The notes under the pieces are model-generated. The model ran no database searches. It had not been told where the DNA came from and was given only the letters and a program-made list of their open reading frames with translations. DNA of 64,000 nt, from the NCBI GenBank assembly GCA_009829735.1, contig CM020619.1:33520283-33584282 (forward strand), given 5' to 3'. This document shows, piece by piece, positions 45,389 to 55,679 of this stretch. Origin of the DNA: Pyropia yezoensis. Lineage: Eukaryota; Rhodophyta; Bangiophyceae; Bangiales; Bangiaceae. Numbering within the stretch: position 1 is the first letter of the stretch; every line of letters begins with the position of its first letter. The position numbers were made by a program, and so were the translations under genes.

Positions 45389-46189
45389 ATGGCTGTGCCC
45401 TCATATGACGACCATATGACTCAACCTACTGCGGGGGCCCCAAGTCGGGGTCGCAGTTACACCCGGGTACCGCCACCTCGGCGTGCCCCTCCGCTTCCTC
45501 CTGTCCCCTACCAGCCGCACGGGGACATTCCGATTAGCGTGGCCGTGGAGTCATCCACCCCGGTGTCCCCCAACTTGGGGGCCACCCTCCTGACGGTATA
45601 CCCCAAGTTGGTGTTACCGCCCACGCCTCTATCCTCACAGATGATGATCACCACGTTGGTGCGCACCATTTCCTGGTTGGCCGCGTCGACCGCAACCCTT
45701 CAAAGTTCCGAGACTCCTCAACTTGAGGAGCGCGTTCGTTCTGCAGTGGCGACCGCGAGTTGCAAGTCGGTGGCGGAGTTTATGACGGCCGAGTTGGCTC
45801 GCATTGGGGCTATTATGCCCCAGCCAGCCCCACTTGGGCGTGGCAAACGTCGCGCGAGCCGGGCATACTCGCCTCCTCGCCGTCGTCGCCGACACTCGCG
45901 GTGCTCTTCCCCCGTGTCGGAAGACGAGTTGTCTTACTCCGTCTCGGAGTCCTCGACTCCGCCAGAGTCGGAGTCGGTCCGGCGTCTGCGTCGCAAACTT
46001 GCGCGCAAGACCTGGCAGAAGGGCAGCCGCGGTCGTCGCCACTTGCGCGACCGTGAGGGGCGCGGCGGTTCCGACTTGGAGCCGCCGGCCCCGCCGACTG
46101 GTGGGGAGCGTTATCGCCGTGGGTCTCTCCGCTCGCCTCCACGTGAGGGCGAGGGCCGTGGGGTTGGAGAGTCTAGCATGCATGCCTAG
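45389..46189 (+). CDS. Family B outer copy, antisense ORF 2 (266 codons), Arg/Ser-rich
   Basis: Follows antisense ORF 1 at once; first ATG 45389 (MAVPSYDDHMTQPT). A Pro-rich start is followed by a helical segment (ISWLAASTATLQ ... LEERVRSAVATASCKSV) that resembles the C-terminal part of the family A antisense protein. It then has an Arg/Ser-rich tail (SPPRRRRRHSR, SEDELSYSVSESS) like RS domains, which suggests RNA binding or nuclear targeting by analogy only. In family A one ORF covers both parts. Ends about 110 bases from the end of integrase. Confidence 0.65.
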   Translation: MAVPSYDDHMTQPTAGAPSRGRSYTRVPPPRRAPPLPPVPYQPHGDIPISVAVESSTPVSPNLGATLLTVYPKLVLPPTPLSSQMMITTLVRTISWLAASTATLQSSETPQLEERVRSAVATASCKSVAEFMTAELARIGAIMPQPAPLGRGKRRASRAYSPPRRRRRHSRCSSPVSEDELSYSVSESSTPPESESVRRLRRKLARKTWQKGSRGRRHLRDREGRGGSDLEPPAPPTGGERYRRGSLRSPPREGEGRGVGESSMHA

Positions 46190-46300
46190 TTGGCAGCTGC
46201 CTTGGTTGTGAGAGTGTGAGGGTTAGGGCTGTAGTTAAGAGCCACTCTGCGTACCACTTCGACTTGAAGCATTCTCTTGGCACTGTTGCTCGGCCTTCCC

Positions 46301-47343
46301 TCACGTTGAGGGAGGGCTGTTAGGGTCTATCTCATTCCGGGCACAGTACGCCCGGACCTTCTCAGCGGGAAGGTCCTCCACATACTCCCACGTATCATCC
46401 TTGGCTTTGTAGCCAAACCAACGCACCCTCAACATGAGGCGGTCAGTGTCTTCATCCCATCCGTGGTCGATGAACTTATCGACCACGTACTCCTGCGGGC
46501 CCTGTTTGGCCGCAGGCAGTGAGGGGAGGCGCCACGCTTCCAAAGCACGCGCCCAAGCTGGGTCGCCTGCAGGCGGTGGTGCAACTTTGACCACGTCCTG
46601 TCCGATCACTGTGCGTACCCCATCGTCACTTCCGATGGTGAAGCGCCGCCCATCAGTACGAAGGACCTGGTACGGCCCCTTCGTCTGGAGTACCAACTTA
46701 CCCCCAGTTGGGGTGTGCGAGTGTACCAGCACGCAGTCACCCTGCTCGGGGACGTGCTTAGCATTGCGCACCTTTTTGTCAAAGATACGCTTGTAGCGTT
46801 TTTGTGCTTTGTCCATCTCAGCCCTGACTTTAGGGATGAGGTTTTCAAGCCTAGCAGCGAACTCCGCCGTACTCTCAGTAGGAGTAGGCGTACTGCCACC
46901 CTCCTCCCTAGTTGGGAGCGGCCGCCGCACAGCAATAGACCGCACACGACGGGGGGTCACAAAAGCGAGGGGTACTTCCCCGGTAGATGAGTGAACCTGC
47001 GAATTGTAGGCAGTAGTAAGAATAGATATGTATTGGTCCCCCGTTTTCACGTGCTCACTCACATAGTGGCGCAGCTGCCTAACAATAGTTTTGTTGAAGC
47101 GCTCCACCTGCCCATTAGTTTGTGGGTGGTAGGGGGTGGCATAGTTTGCCTTAACCCCCAACATATCCAGCACTCCCTGAAACAGTACAGACGCAAATTG
47201 CGGTCCATTGTCCGATAGTGTACTATCCGGAATGCCATACGCGGCAACCCAGTGATCTAGGAAGGCTGACACGACCGACATGGCCGTGATCTCTGCCAGT
47301 GGGATCGCTCTGTAAGTTTCGTGAAGCTGTCACAGATGACCAG
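46301..47343 (-). mobile_element. Family B outer copy, integrase end of pol
   Basis: The minus strand holds the integrase core remainder (TLSDNGPQF, HPQTNGQVERFNKTIVRQLR) and a chromodomain-like C-terminus (LRVRWFGYKAKDDTWEYVED). It ends at 47343, where the inner-copy insertion junction ACCAG lies; the matching 5' part of pol is at 49874-52818 in the opposite orientation. Confidence 0.9.
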
Positions 47344-47812
47344 TGTGGCAATATTGACCCCCAAGTAGGGGGGCAACACGTGCCATGCAAGGGGCGGCAG
47401 GCCACTAGCCTGACCCGTTCCTCCCCCTGCATTTGGGTCCATATTCCCTAAGTTTGGGATAGTTAGCTTAGTAGTAAATCCAACTTGGATTTGAGGGTTT
47501 TCTGCATTTATCGTCTTGAATTTTCGTGTGGCCCGGTGGGCAGGTGCTGGGGTGGGAGATTCTGAGTGGCGAGATTCTGAGGGGACCCTGGGGGGATAAG
47601 GGGAGGGACAGCGGGGCTTGGCCCTGCGTCCCCGTCCCGACCAAGAAACTGTTGGACCACACACCATCCTCTTGTTTGTCAGTGGGGGGTTTGCCCCACA
47701 ACAGGGACAGAGTGTGTGCGACTTGCACTTCTTCCGGTTCCCCCGACACGGGAGGCAGCCCTTGTACACCGCCCCAACTAGGGTGTCGTGTGTGCAAGTG
47801 GTTTTTGCCACA
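47344..47812 (+). repeat. Family B 5' LTR of the outer copy (469 bp), inverted relative to its partner
   Basis: On the plus strand it reads TGTGGCAATATTGACC...TTTTTGCCACA and is followed by the primer-binding site TGGTGGAGCAGCAGGGG. Its variants match the LTR at 43439 rather than those at 52819 and 61729. Confidence 0.9.
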
Positions 47813-47834
47813 TTTGGTGGAGCAGCAGGGGACA

Positions 47835-47864
47835 GAGGTAAACTTTACCTCCGGGTGCACCCGG
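47835..47864 (+). other. Two adjacent perfect palindromes in the family B leader
   Basis: GAGGTAAACTTTACCTC (47835-47851) and CCGGGTGCACCCGG (47851-47864) lie between primer-binding site and gag. The same pair occurs in the inner copy (61679-61708). In retroelement leaders such hairpins can serve RNA dimerisation or packaging; that role is inferred here. Confidence 0.6.
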
Positions 47865-47931
47865 GTGTAGGGGGCCCTCTGTCTCAGAGGAACGGTGGAC
47901 TTGGACCGCGTCATACGGATCGTTAGCCAAC

Positions 47932-49877
47932 ATGGCTAGTTCGGACCCCCCGTCGTCCGGGGAGTACACGAGTGACGCACGTACTTCAGTGCCTTTGAAT
48001 ACTGGTGAGACACAGGTGGGTTTACCTGGGGTCGCAGAGGGACTAGAGGTCCCTCAAGCCAGCAGGACTGGAAGTGCGGGCGGGCAACAGGCCACCCCGA
48101 CTCAGTCGGGAGTTCACTCGGGTGACACTTCTGATGTGGGTGGGCCGAAGTCTGGCCACCGTGTGGTACACTCAACGGGAACGTCCCAAGGGGTGAGGAC
48201 TGTCCCCGCGGGTTCCACTCGGGTTGGAGCCAACTTTGGCTTGGAGCCGTCGCCAAATAGGCTTTCGGAGGACGGCGGACCTCCGTTGGTCGGCGGCGGG
48301 CTCGCGCCCATGCCCCCGGTTGAGACCCCTGAGGAACGTGGTTACCCCTCAGGTGGACTCCCGGAGGCGGACCGAGACTCAACTGGAGTCGTCAATCTCC
48401 TCCTCGCGGAAACTGTCCGTCGGGAGGCGACCAATGTGTTGCGGCAGACTTTGCCGGACCTGGTGGTCACGATGACGAAAACAATCCTGAATCAGATTGT
48501 GGCGAGTTTGCCAGATGGTCTTAATGTCCAGACCGGATCGGGGCTTTCGAGCCCGCAGGCGCAGGGGGAATCCCTCCTCACGCCGAACTCTGGTCGCCCC
48601 GAACAGGGGGCGACACCTGTGACTCCCAACGAGGGAGCCACACCATACTCGGTGGGGCGTACGCCCTTCATGGGGGAGTTCCCCCCGGGAACGCCGGCGG
48701 CTACACCAAGCGCGCCGCGCCGGACTACAGGCACTGAGGGTCAACTTACCCCAGTGCCACAGCGGCTGTTCCCTCAACGTGAGGTGCCGCCAAAGATCCA
48801 GGTAGCCAACCCGGTCTACCAGAGGATCTTTGACTGTGAGACCTATGCCCTCCACAACAAGTCGGTGGTGTATGGTCCTGACCAGGCCCGAGCCATGGGC
48901 CGTGCCAAGAAGAATGCACTTCACTCTTTTGGGCACAAAGCGGAGTGGGATGGAACTCCCCCCCTCCGTGTCTTTGAGTTCCTACCTTGTTTCACAAAAG
49001 CCTGTGACGACAATGCCATAAGTGAAGGCATGGCTTTTTACATGCTACAGGAGTTTACGAAGGGCGACCTGCGGACAGAACTTATGTCCGTCATGCCCAG
49101 CTCCTCAAGTGGAGGCGCTGGGGAGGTGACGTCTTATTTGGAGCTCGTCAACTGGCTGTTGAGAGCCATGGTTGATGAGGCAGCGTTGGCTTCCAAGTCG
49201 AGGAGTTTACGCAAGCCCATCAGGAAGGGGCGGAGGACGAGTTGTCCTTTACGGAGCGAGTCCGTGAGCTCAACAATCTTTGTGGGTTTCTTCATCCACA
49301 AGCTGTGGTGAAGAGTCGGTTTGTGGAGGGACTCCATTGGTCAGTCCGGATGGAGACCCGGGAGCATAACACTGCCCGGGCGACCGTGGCCGAGTTGGCT
49401 AGGTTCGCCTATCGCGGAGGCGAGGCCTACCGCAAGTTGCGGGTCGAACAACGCGAGGAGCGTCAGGCCGAGTTGGCCAAGGAACGGGAGGAGGCGCGCC
49501 AGGCCAGAGAGCTGAGGCAGGCGCGCCGAATCCGCAAGGAGAGGGTGGTAGCTGCCGTGGGAAATTCCCAGGGTATCTTTTCGTCTTCCCCGGTTGGGAA
49601 GATCCCTCCGGGAACTGACCATCGGTGTTGGAACTGCAACTCCGATGGACACTGGGCATATGATTGCCCCAAGTTGAGTAAACGCATCCAACAACTTGTT
49701 AGGAATGCGAGTAAGAAGTCGGCTACGAACGAAGTACGTTCACGCCGCGAGGGTGGGTCTCGACCGGTGGTGGCGGTCGCCACACCCTCGGCGAAGGGGG
49801 CGGACACGTCGTCCTCGGACTCGTCGTCTTCCCCTTCGTCCTCAGATTCGGACGCCAAGTCGGTGGGAAACGAATGA
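47932..49877 (+). mobile_element. Family B outer copy gag region
   Basis: Begins MASSDPPSSGEYTSDAR. Ser/Pro/Gly-rich N-terminus, capsid-like region related to family A gag (DCETYALHNK, GEVTSYLELVNWLLRAMVDE), and zinc knuckle CWNCNSDGHWAYDC, then an Asp/Ser-rich tail. It contains about one break compared with the inner copy. Confidence 0.9.
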
Positions 49878-52818
49878 CCGTTGGAGCTGGTCGTCCGAAG
49901 CTCACAACGGCAGCCTCGGCCAAGTGGGTCAAGAGGACGAACCAACCGTGCCGGATACTGCGGCGACCTAAGGGAGTCCGCCCACCTCGGGTAGGACTCC
50001 CCAAGAACGTAAACCCACGTCGGGTCATCGCGGTGCTGACGGGTGAGAACTTCCAGGTGGCTGGACGGGTGCAACTTGCCCCCGGCCGCGCCTGTTGTGC
50101 CCATATCGTACTTGATACCGGGTCAGGAGCCTCCTTGATACGCGAGTCGCTATTACCAAAGGAGGTGAAGCTCCAACGCTGGAGGTCCAAAGCTGACCAT
50201 ATGATTGACATCAATGGTGGGGTACTTCCCATCGTTGGTGCCGTGACCCTACCAACTAGGTTGGGGACCCATGAGGTCGACGTGACCTATGGTGTAGTTG
50301 AGAATATATCGGTACCCCTGCTTCTGGGTACCCCTTATGTCGTAACACAAGTGCCTTTGATTTGTGGCCCTGAGTACTGGGTCAAGTTGATGAATGGGGA
50401 GACTATCCCCATCCTTGGTAAGGGAAAGTCTGTGGCTCCTGTGACAGTCTCACAGTCGAAGCCTGTTTGCTCTGTGAGGGAAGGGTTTACTGCTACCCTG
50501 CGTCTAGCCCGTAAAGTCACGTTGCCCCCCAACTCGGTGGCGCACGTTGATGTTGTAACTGATTATACGGGGAACGGGTTGGTACACCCTTACCCCCGTC
50601 TTGCTCGCAAGCACCAAGTGCATGTTGCCCTTGGCACGATGGACTCCAAAGCCGGAGTCCCGAGGAGGATCCAGGTGATGAACCTGAGCTCGTCGCCCCA
50701 GTACTTCAAGTCGGGAGCTAAGTTCGGCTATATCGACCAACACGAGGGACCGGTAGTAGCGGTCACCCTCGACGCGGGCGCAAGTAGCGACCCGAAGTCC
50801 GGAAAGGAGAAGCGTCAAGCCAAGTCGGCCGCCTCTCCTCGGCCCCATGTGAACATGGAGGGTGTCCCCCCCAGGTTGAGGGTTCAAGTTGAACGCCTCT
50901 TGGACCAATATCACAAGTTGTGGGATGGTCAATTGGGACTCATGATAGCCACCCAACACCGGATCGAGTTGAAGCCCGGTGCACCCCCTATACGCCAACA
51001 ACCGTATAGGGGAGGACCTCGTTCAAGGGCCCTCGTTAAGGAGCAAGTTGCTCGCATGGAGGCCCTCGATGTGATCGAGGCCAGTAACGCCGAGTGGGCG
51101 AGTCCGGAGGTTATCGTCCCCAAAGTTGATCGGACCCCCCGGTTCTGTATCGACTACCGTAAGCTCAACGAGAGCACGGTGAAGGACAGTTATCCCCTAC
51201 CTAGGATGGACGACTGTCTGGACTCTCAGGGGGAGGCGAACGTGTTCTCTACCCTGGACTGTAACGCGGGGTATTGGCAAATTCCCATTGCCCCGGAGGA
51301 CAGGCATAAAACTACCTTTACCTGTCACTGTGGTACCTACCAGTGCAAGCGTCTGCCGTTTGGTCTGTGTAACGCGCCGGCAACTTTCCAGCGCGCTATG
51401 GACATGATTCTGGCCGGAGTACGGTGGCAGATCTGTCTTGTGTACCTAGACGATATCATCGTGTTCTCCCGAAGTCCGGAGGAACACATTGGCCATCTTG
51501 GCCAGGTAGTCAAGCTACTTGCTGACGCCGGTGTGTCACTGAAGGCGAGTAAGTGCCACCTCTTCACTCAAGAGGTAGAGTACTTGGGACATGTTGTCCG
51601 TCCGGGGCGTCTCAGTGTCAACGAGAAGAACTTGAGGGCCATCCGTAAGGCTCAGTATCCCCGGACCCAGACCCAGATGAGGAGCTTCCTCGGGATGTGT
51701 AACGTGTACCGACGTTTCACCAAGGGCTTCGCCAAGGTGGCGAAGCCGTTGAATGAGTTAGTGAGCTCAACGCTACCGAAGAACCTGCCTCCCCCAAGTC
51801 GGGTGGAGCAGGAATCCTTTGAGACTCTTCGGGACCTTCTGCTGAAGCCCCCTATCCTGGCTATTCCCAGATTGGGAGGCCACTACATCCTGGATGTGGA
51901 CGCTAGCTACGACCAACTTGGTTGTGTGTTGTTTCAGCAGCAGCCGGACAAGGAGTACTTGCCGGTGGGATACTTCAGTAAGGGGCTGAACTCGGCCGAG
52001 AAGAACTACGGAGTCACCGAGTTGGAAGGACTCGCAGTGGTGTGGGCGGTGACGTCACTTCGTCACTACCTAGAGGGTGAGAAGTTCCTCATCCGCTTTG
52101 ACCACCGCGCGTTGCAATTCATCTTTAAGACGGACTGTACGAACACTCGTCTCAATCGGTGGAGGGTGCGACTGGCACCCTTCAACTTTGACATTGAGTA
52201 CCGACCTGGCAGGCAACATGCCCTTGCCGACGGCCTCTCTCGGGTACCTACCGAGGGGCTGGACACTAACCCAGTCGATGAGGACATCCCCATCGGGGGG
52301 GTAGTCACGCGCTCGGGTCAGGTGTTGAACCCCGAGGCGCCAGGGAACAAGAAGTACTTGCCCCTGTCCCTGGACGAGGTGGTGACGGCCCAGGCCGAGG
52401 ATCCCTTCTGCAAGTCGCAGAGGGATACACTGGATACAGTGGCGGAGACGCGTTTCTTTCTGGGAGACGATGGCCTCCTCATGAGGAGGGGGGTATTCCA
52501 GGGGACCGAACAACTTGTCGTCCCCGCATCCCTCAAGGACAGTATCCTTGAGAGGGAGCATAATGCTCCCACGGGTGGACACCTGGGGTCTAGTAAACTG
52601 TACCAGACCCTGAGGACCAGGTACTACTGGCCGTCCATGGTGGTGGACATCTACAGTTGGGTGGCTGCCTGCACAAGTTGTGCACAGAACCGTCTGATGG
52701 AACGGCGGCCTAGTACGGCTATGCTATTGTTCCCGGCCAAGGAGCCCTTCGCCGCGTTGGCGATGGACATCCTTGGGCCACTGCCAGTGACCGAGGAGGG
52801 CAACCAGTACCTCCTGGT
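49874..52818 (+). mobile_element. Family B outer copy pol, 5' part
   Basis: Begins MTVGAGRPKL, overlapping the gag end by four bases. Protease LDTGSGASLIR; reverse transcriptase CIDYRKLN and VYLDDIIVFSRS; RNase H LDVDASYDQL; integrase zinc-binding HNAPTGGHLG...ACTSCAQ and start of the core (MDILGPLPV). It stops at the inner-copy junction CTGGT (52814-52818). Confidence 0.92.
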
Positions 52819-53286
52819 TGTGGCAATAACCACATGCACACACGGCACCCAAGTTGGGGCGGTGTGCAAGGGCTGCCTCCCGTGTCGGGGGAACCGGAAG
52901 AAGTGCAAGTCGCACACACTCTGTCCCTGTTGTGGGGCAAACCCCCCACGGACAAACAAAAGGATGGTGTGTGGTCCAACAGTTTCTTGGTCGGGACGGG
53001 GACGCAGGGCCAAGCCCCGCTGTCCCTCTCTTATCCCCCCAGGGTCCACTCAGAATCTCGCCACTCAGAATCTCCCACCCCAGCACCTGCCCACCGGGCC
53101 ACACGAAAATTCAAGACGATAAATGCAGAAAACCCTCAAATCCAAGTTGGATTTACTACTAAGCTAACTATCCCAAACTTAGGGAATATGGACCCAAATG
53201 CAGGGGGAGGAACGGGTCAGGCTAGTGGCCTGCCGCCCCTTGCATGGCACGTGTTGCCCCCCTACCTGGGGGTCAATACTGCCACA
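52819..53286 (-). repeat. Family B inner-copy 3' LTR (468 bp)
   Basis: TGTGGCAATAACC...ACTGCCACA, abutting CTGGT of the outer pol on the left and the purine-rich tract (minus strand) on the right. Confidence 0.93.
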
Positions 53287-53624
53287 CTCCCCTCTCCTCA
53301 GTTCCGACCGACCCGGTCGGCCCTGTGAGGGGGTGCGTAATCGCACGTCTCGGCGTTGGGGGCGCGACTTGCTGTCCCCCATCGAGTACGTAACACGGAT
53401 GTGGAGGCGGTCACGTTGACCGCCCCTCTCCTCGAGCTTGCCCACTCGGCAGCTTGCTCTCCCTGGTTCACACTTCACCTTCACCACCACCTCCCCTTCA
53501 CCTTCCACGGGGCCGCCCCACGCTGGGGAGGCCACCCGTATACCCACGATCCGAGTCCCCCTCAACTCGAGGCGGGTCTCGTGCCGCGATAGCCAGAGCG
53601 TCTCTCCCCAACTTGGGGAGAGCC

Positions 53625-54716
53625 ATGGCGACCCCGGGAGTGGGGACGGACTTTCTAGATGAGCGTATGGAGGACACCACCTACGGTGCAGCACCCCCCG
53701 GGACTTCCGGCGGGGGCTCCGCGATCGCTCCGGGGGATGGGACTCCCGCGTCACCCGGCTTTGGGTTGACGGCGGGGTCTCCCCCGGAGGCGGGACAAGT
53801 TGTCCCGCGTGAGGCCTTGGGGCGGTGGTTTTACCCCGCTTGGCCTGTCTATGAGGAGGGGTTGACTGTTCTTCGCTGTGGCCGACTTGGCGCAGCGATG
53901 GGTCGGGTATGGGACCGCCTACGGGAGAAGTATCCCCGTAGGGTCGAGTTCCCTGCCGGCTTCAGGACGGACCATTTTGCCTTCCTGGACGATGAGGAGG
54001 TTGAGGACGTTCAGCGTGCCAAGGCCATGGTGGACCGCGGGGGAACTATCCCGGGTCCCGGCGACTTGCCGACCTTTACTTGGGACGCGGTGGCAACTCG
54101 CCGCCCGTACCTCCACGAGGCCGATCCGCACACTCATCACTTTGATGTGCGGATGGAGAAGAACTTCCGGCGAGGTCCCTACTTGGTGACCTCGGCTCAA
54201 CTTGAGTTTCCTCAACAGTCTGCTGCCAGCAAGGAGCAGTACTATCCGAAGAAGCCCGAGTGGTGGCCTCAAGTTGAGGTCCCCTACGGGTACCCGGCGT
54301 TGCTGCCACGGTTGCTTGACCACTTCGGCTCCGTCATGTTGACGGCTGGCCCTGATCACCTGGTGTGGGCCATGTTGGCCACCCAGTGGCTCCTCGAGGT
54401 CATGTCGACCTGGTTGTCTTGTGTTCAGCGGCGGGGGATGCTCTGGCATCTCCCCCTCCGGCTTATCCAAGGTTTGGAACAGCTCACCCCTCAGCTAGTT
54501 ACTGAGGGGTGCTCATCAGGACGACTCCCTCTACTTGAGGAGATGCTCCGCCTCCACAAGTTTATCGAGTGGGAGAGCATTGAGCACAAGTTGCGCCGCC
54601 CCACTCGTGGGCCCAAGGACGATGGCGCACTTCGCCAGTTCGTGTGGGTCGCTCGTGACCTTCACGACGGCCGTGTGGTCCTACGAGAGGGGTTGGGCAT
54701 CGGAGACTACCCGTAG
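53625..54716 (+). CDS. Family B inner copy, antisense ORF 1 (363 codons)
   Basis: Nearly identical to 44246-45337 and in the same place relative to the LTR; same ATG after the same 21-bp palindrome. A few substitutions (for example PEWWPQVEVPYGYPAL against PAWWPQGEVPYGFPAL) leave the frame open. Uncharacterised protein, shared with family A. Confidence 0.75.
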   Translation: MATPGVGTDFLDERMEDTTYGAAPPGTSGGGSAIAPGDGTPASPGFGLTAGSPPEAGQVVPREALGRWFYPAWPVYEEGLTVLRCGRLGAAMGRVWDRLREKYPRRVEFPAGFRTDHFAFLDDEEVEDVQRAKAMVDRGGTIPGPGDLPTFTWDAVATRRPYLHEADPHTHHFDVRMEKNFRRGPYLVTSAQLEFPQQSAASKEQYYPKKPEWWPQVEVPYGYPALLPRLLDHFGSVMLTAGPDHLVWAMLATQWLLEVMSTWLSCVQRRGMLWHLPLRLIQGLEQLTPQLVTEGCSSGRLPLLEEMLRLHKFIEWESIEHKLRRPTRGPKDDGALRQFVWVARDLHDGRVVLREGLGIGDYP

Positions 54717-54767
54717 GCCCCGGGGGTGGATCGCCACACTGCGCCACCCCCGGACAAGGCCATAGTT

Positions 54768-55568
54768 ATGGCTGTGCCCTCATATGACGACCATATGACT
54801 CAACCTACTGCGGGGGCCCCAAGTCGGGGTCGCAGTTACACCCGGGTACCGCCACCTCGGCGTGCCCCTCCGCATCCTCCTGTTCCTTTCCAGCCTGACG
54901 GAAACATCCCGATCAGCGTGGCCGTGGAGTCATCCACCCCGGTGTCCCCCAACTTGGGGGCCACCCTCCTGACGGTATGCCCCAAGTTGGTGTTACCGCC
55001 CACGCCTCTATTCTCAGAGATGATGATCACCACGTTGGTGCGCACCATTTCCTGGTTGGCCGCGTCGACCGCAACCCTTCAAAGTTCCGAGACTCCTCAA
55101 CTTGAGGAGCGCGTTCGCTCTGCAGTGGCGACCGCGAGTTGCAAGTCGGTGGCGGTGTTTATGACGGCCGAGTTGGCTCGCATTGGGGCTATTATGCCCC
55201 AGCCAGCCCCACTTGGGCGTGGCAAACGTCGCGCGAGCCGGGCATACTCGCCTCCTCGCCGTCGTCGCCGACACTCGCGGCGCTCTCCCTCCGCGTCGGA
55301 AGACGAGTTGTCTTACTCCGTTTCGGAGTCCTCTACCCCGTCGGAGACGGAGTCTGTCCAGCGTCTGCGTCGCAAACTTGCGCGCAAGACCAGGCAGAAG
55401 AGTAGCCACGGTCGGCGCCACTTGCGCGACCGTGAAGGGCGCGACGGTTCCGACTTGGAGCCGCCGCCCCTTCCTACGAGTGGAGACCGTTATCGGCGTG
55501 GGTCTCGCCGCTCGCCTCCACGTGAGGGCGAGGGCCGTGGAGTGGGAGAGTCTAGCATGCGTGCCTAG
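54768..55568 (+). CDS. Family B inner copy, antisense ORF 2 (266 codons), Arg/Ser-rich
   Basis: Same layout as 45389-46189. The Arg/Ser-rich tail differs at many scattered codons between the two copies (RRHSRRSPSASEDE against RRHSRCSSPVSEDE) while the frame stays open. It ends 111 bases from the pol stop of the opposite strand. Confidence 0.65.
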   Translation: MAVPSYDDHMTQPTAGAPSRGRSYTRVPPPRRAPPHPPVPFQPDGNIPISVAVESSTPVSPNLGATLLTVCPKLVLPPTPLFSEMMITTLVRTISWLAASTATLQSSETPQLEERVRSAVATASCKSVAVFMTAELARIGAIMPQPAPLGRGKRRASRAYSPPRRRRRHSRRSPSASEDELSYSVSESSTPSETESVQRLRRKLARKTRQKSSHGRRHLRDREGRDGSDLEPPPLPTSGDRYRRGSRRSPPREGEGRGVGESSMRA

Positions 55569-55679
55569 TTGGCAGCTGCCATTGTTGTGAGAGTGTGAGG
55601 GTTAGGGCTGTAGTTAAAAGCCACTCTGCGTACCACTTCGACTTGAAGCACTCTTTTGGCACTGTTGCTCGGCCTTCCC

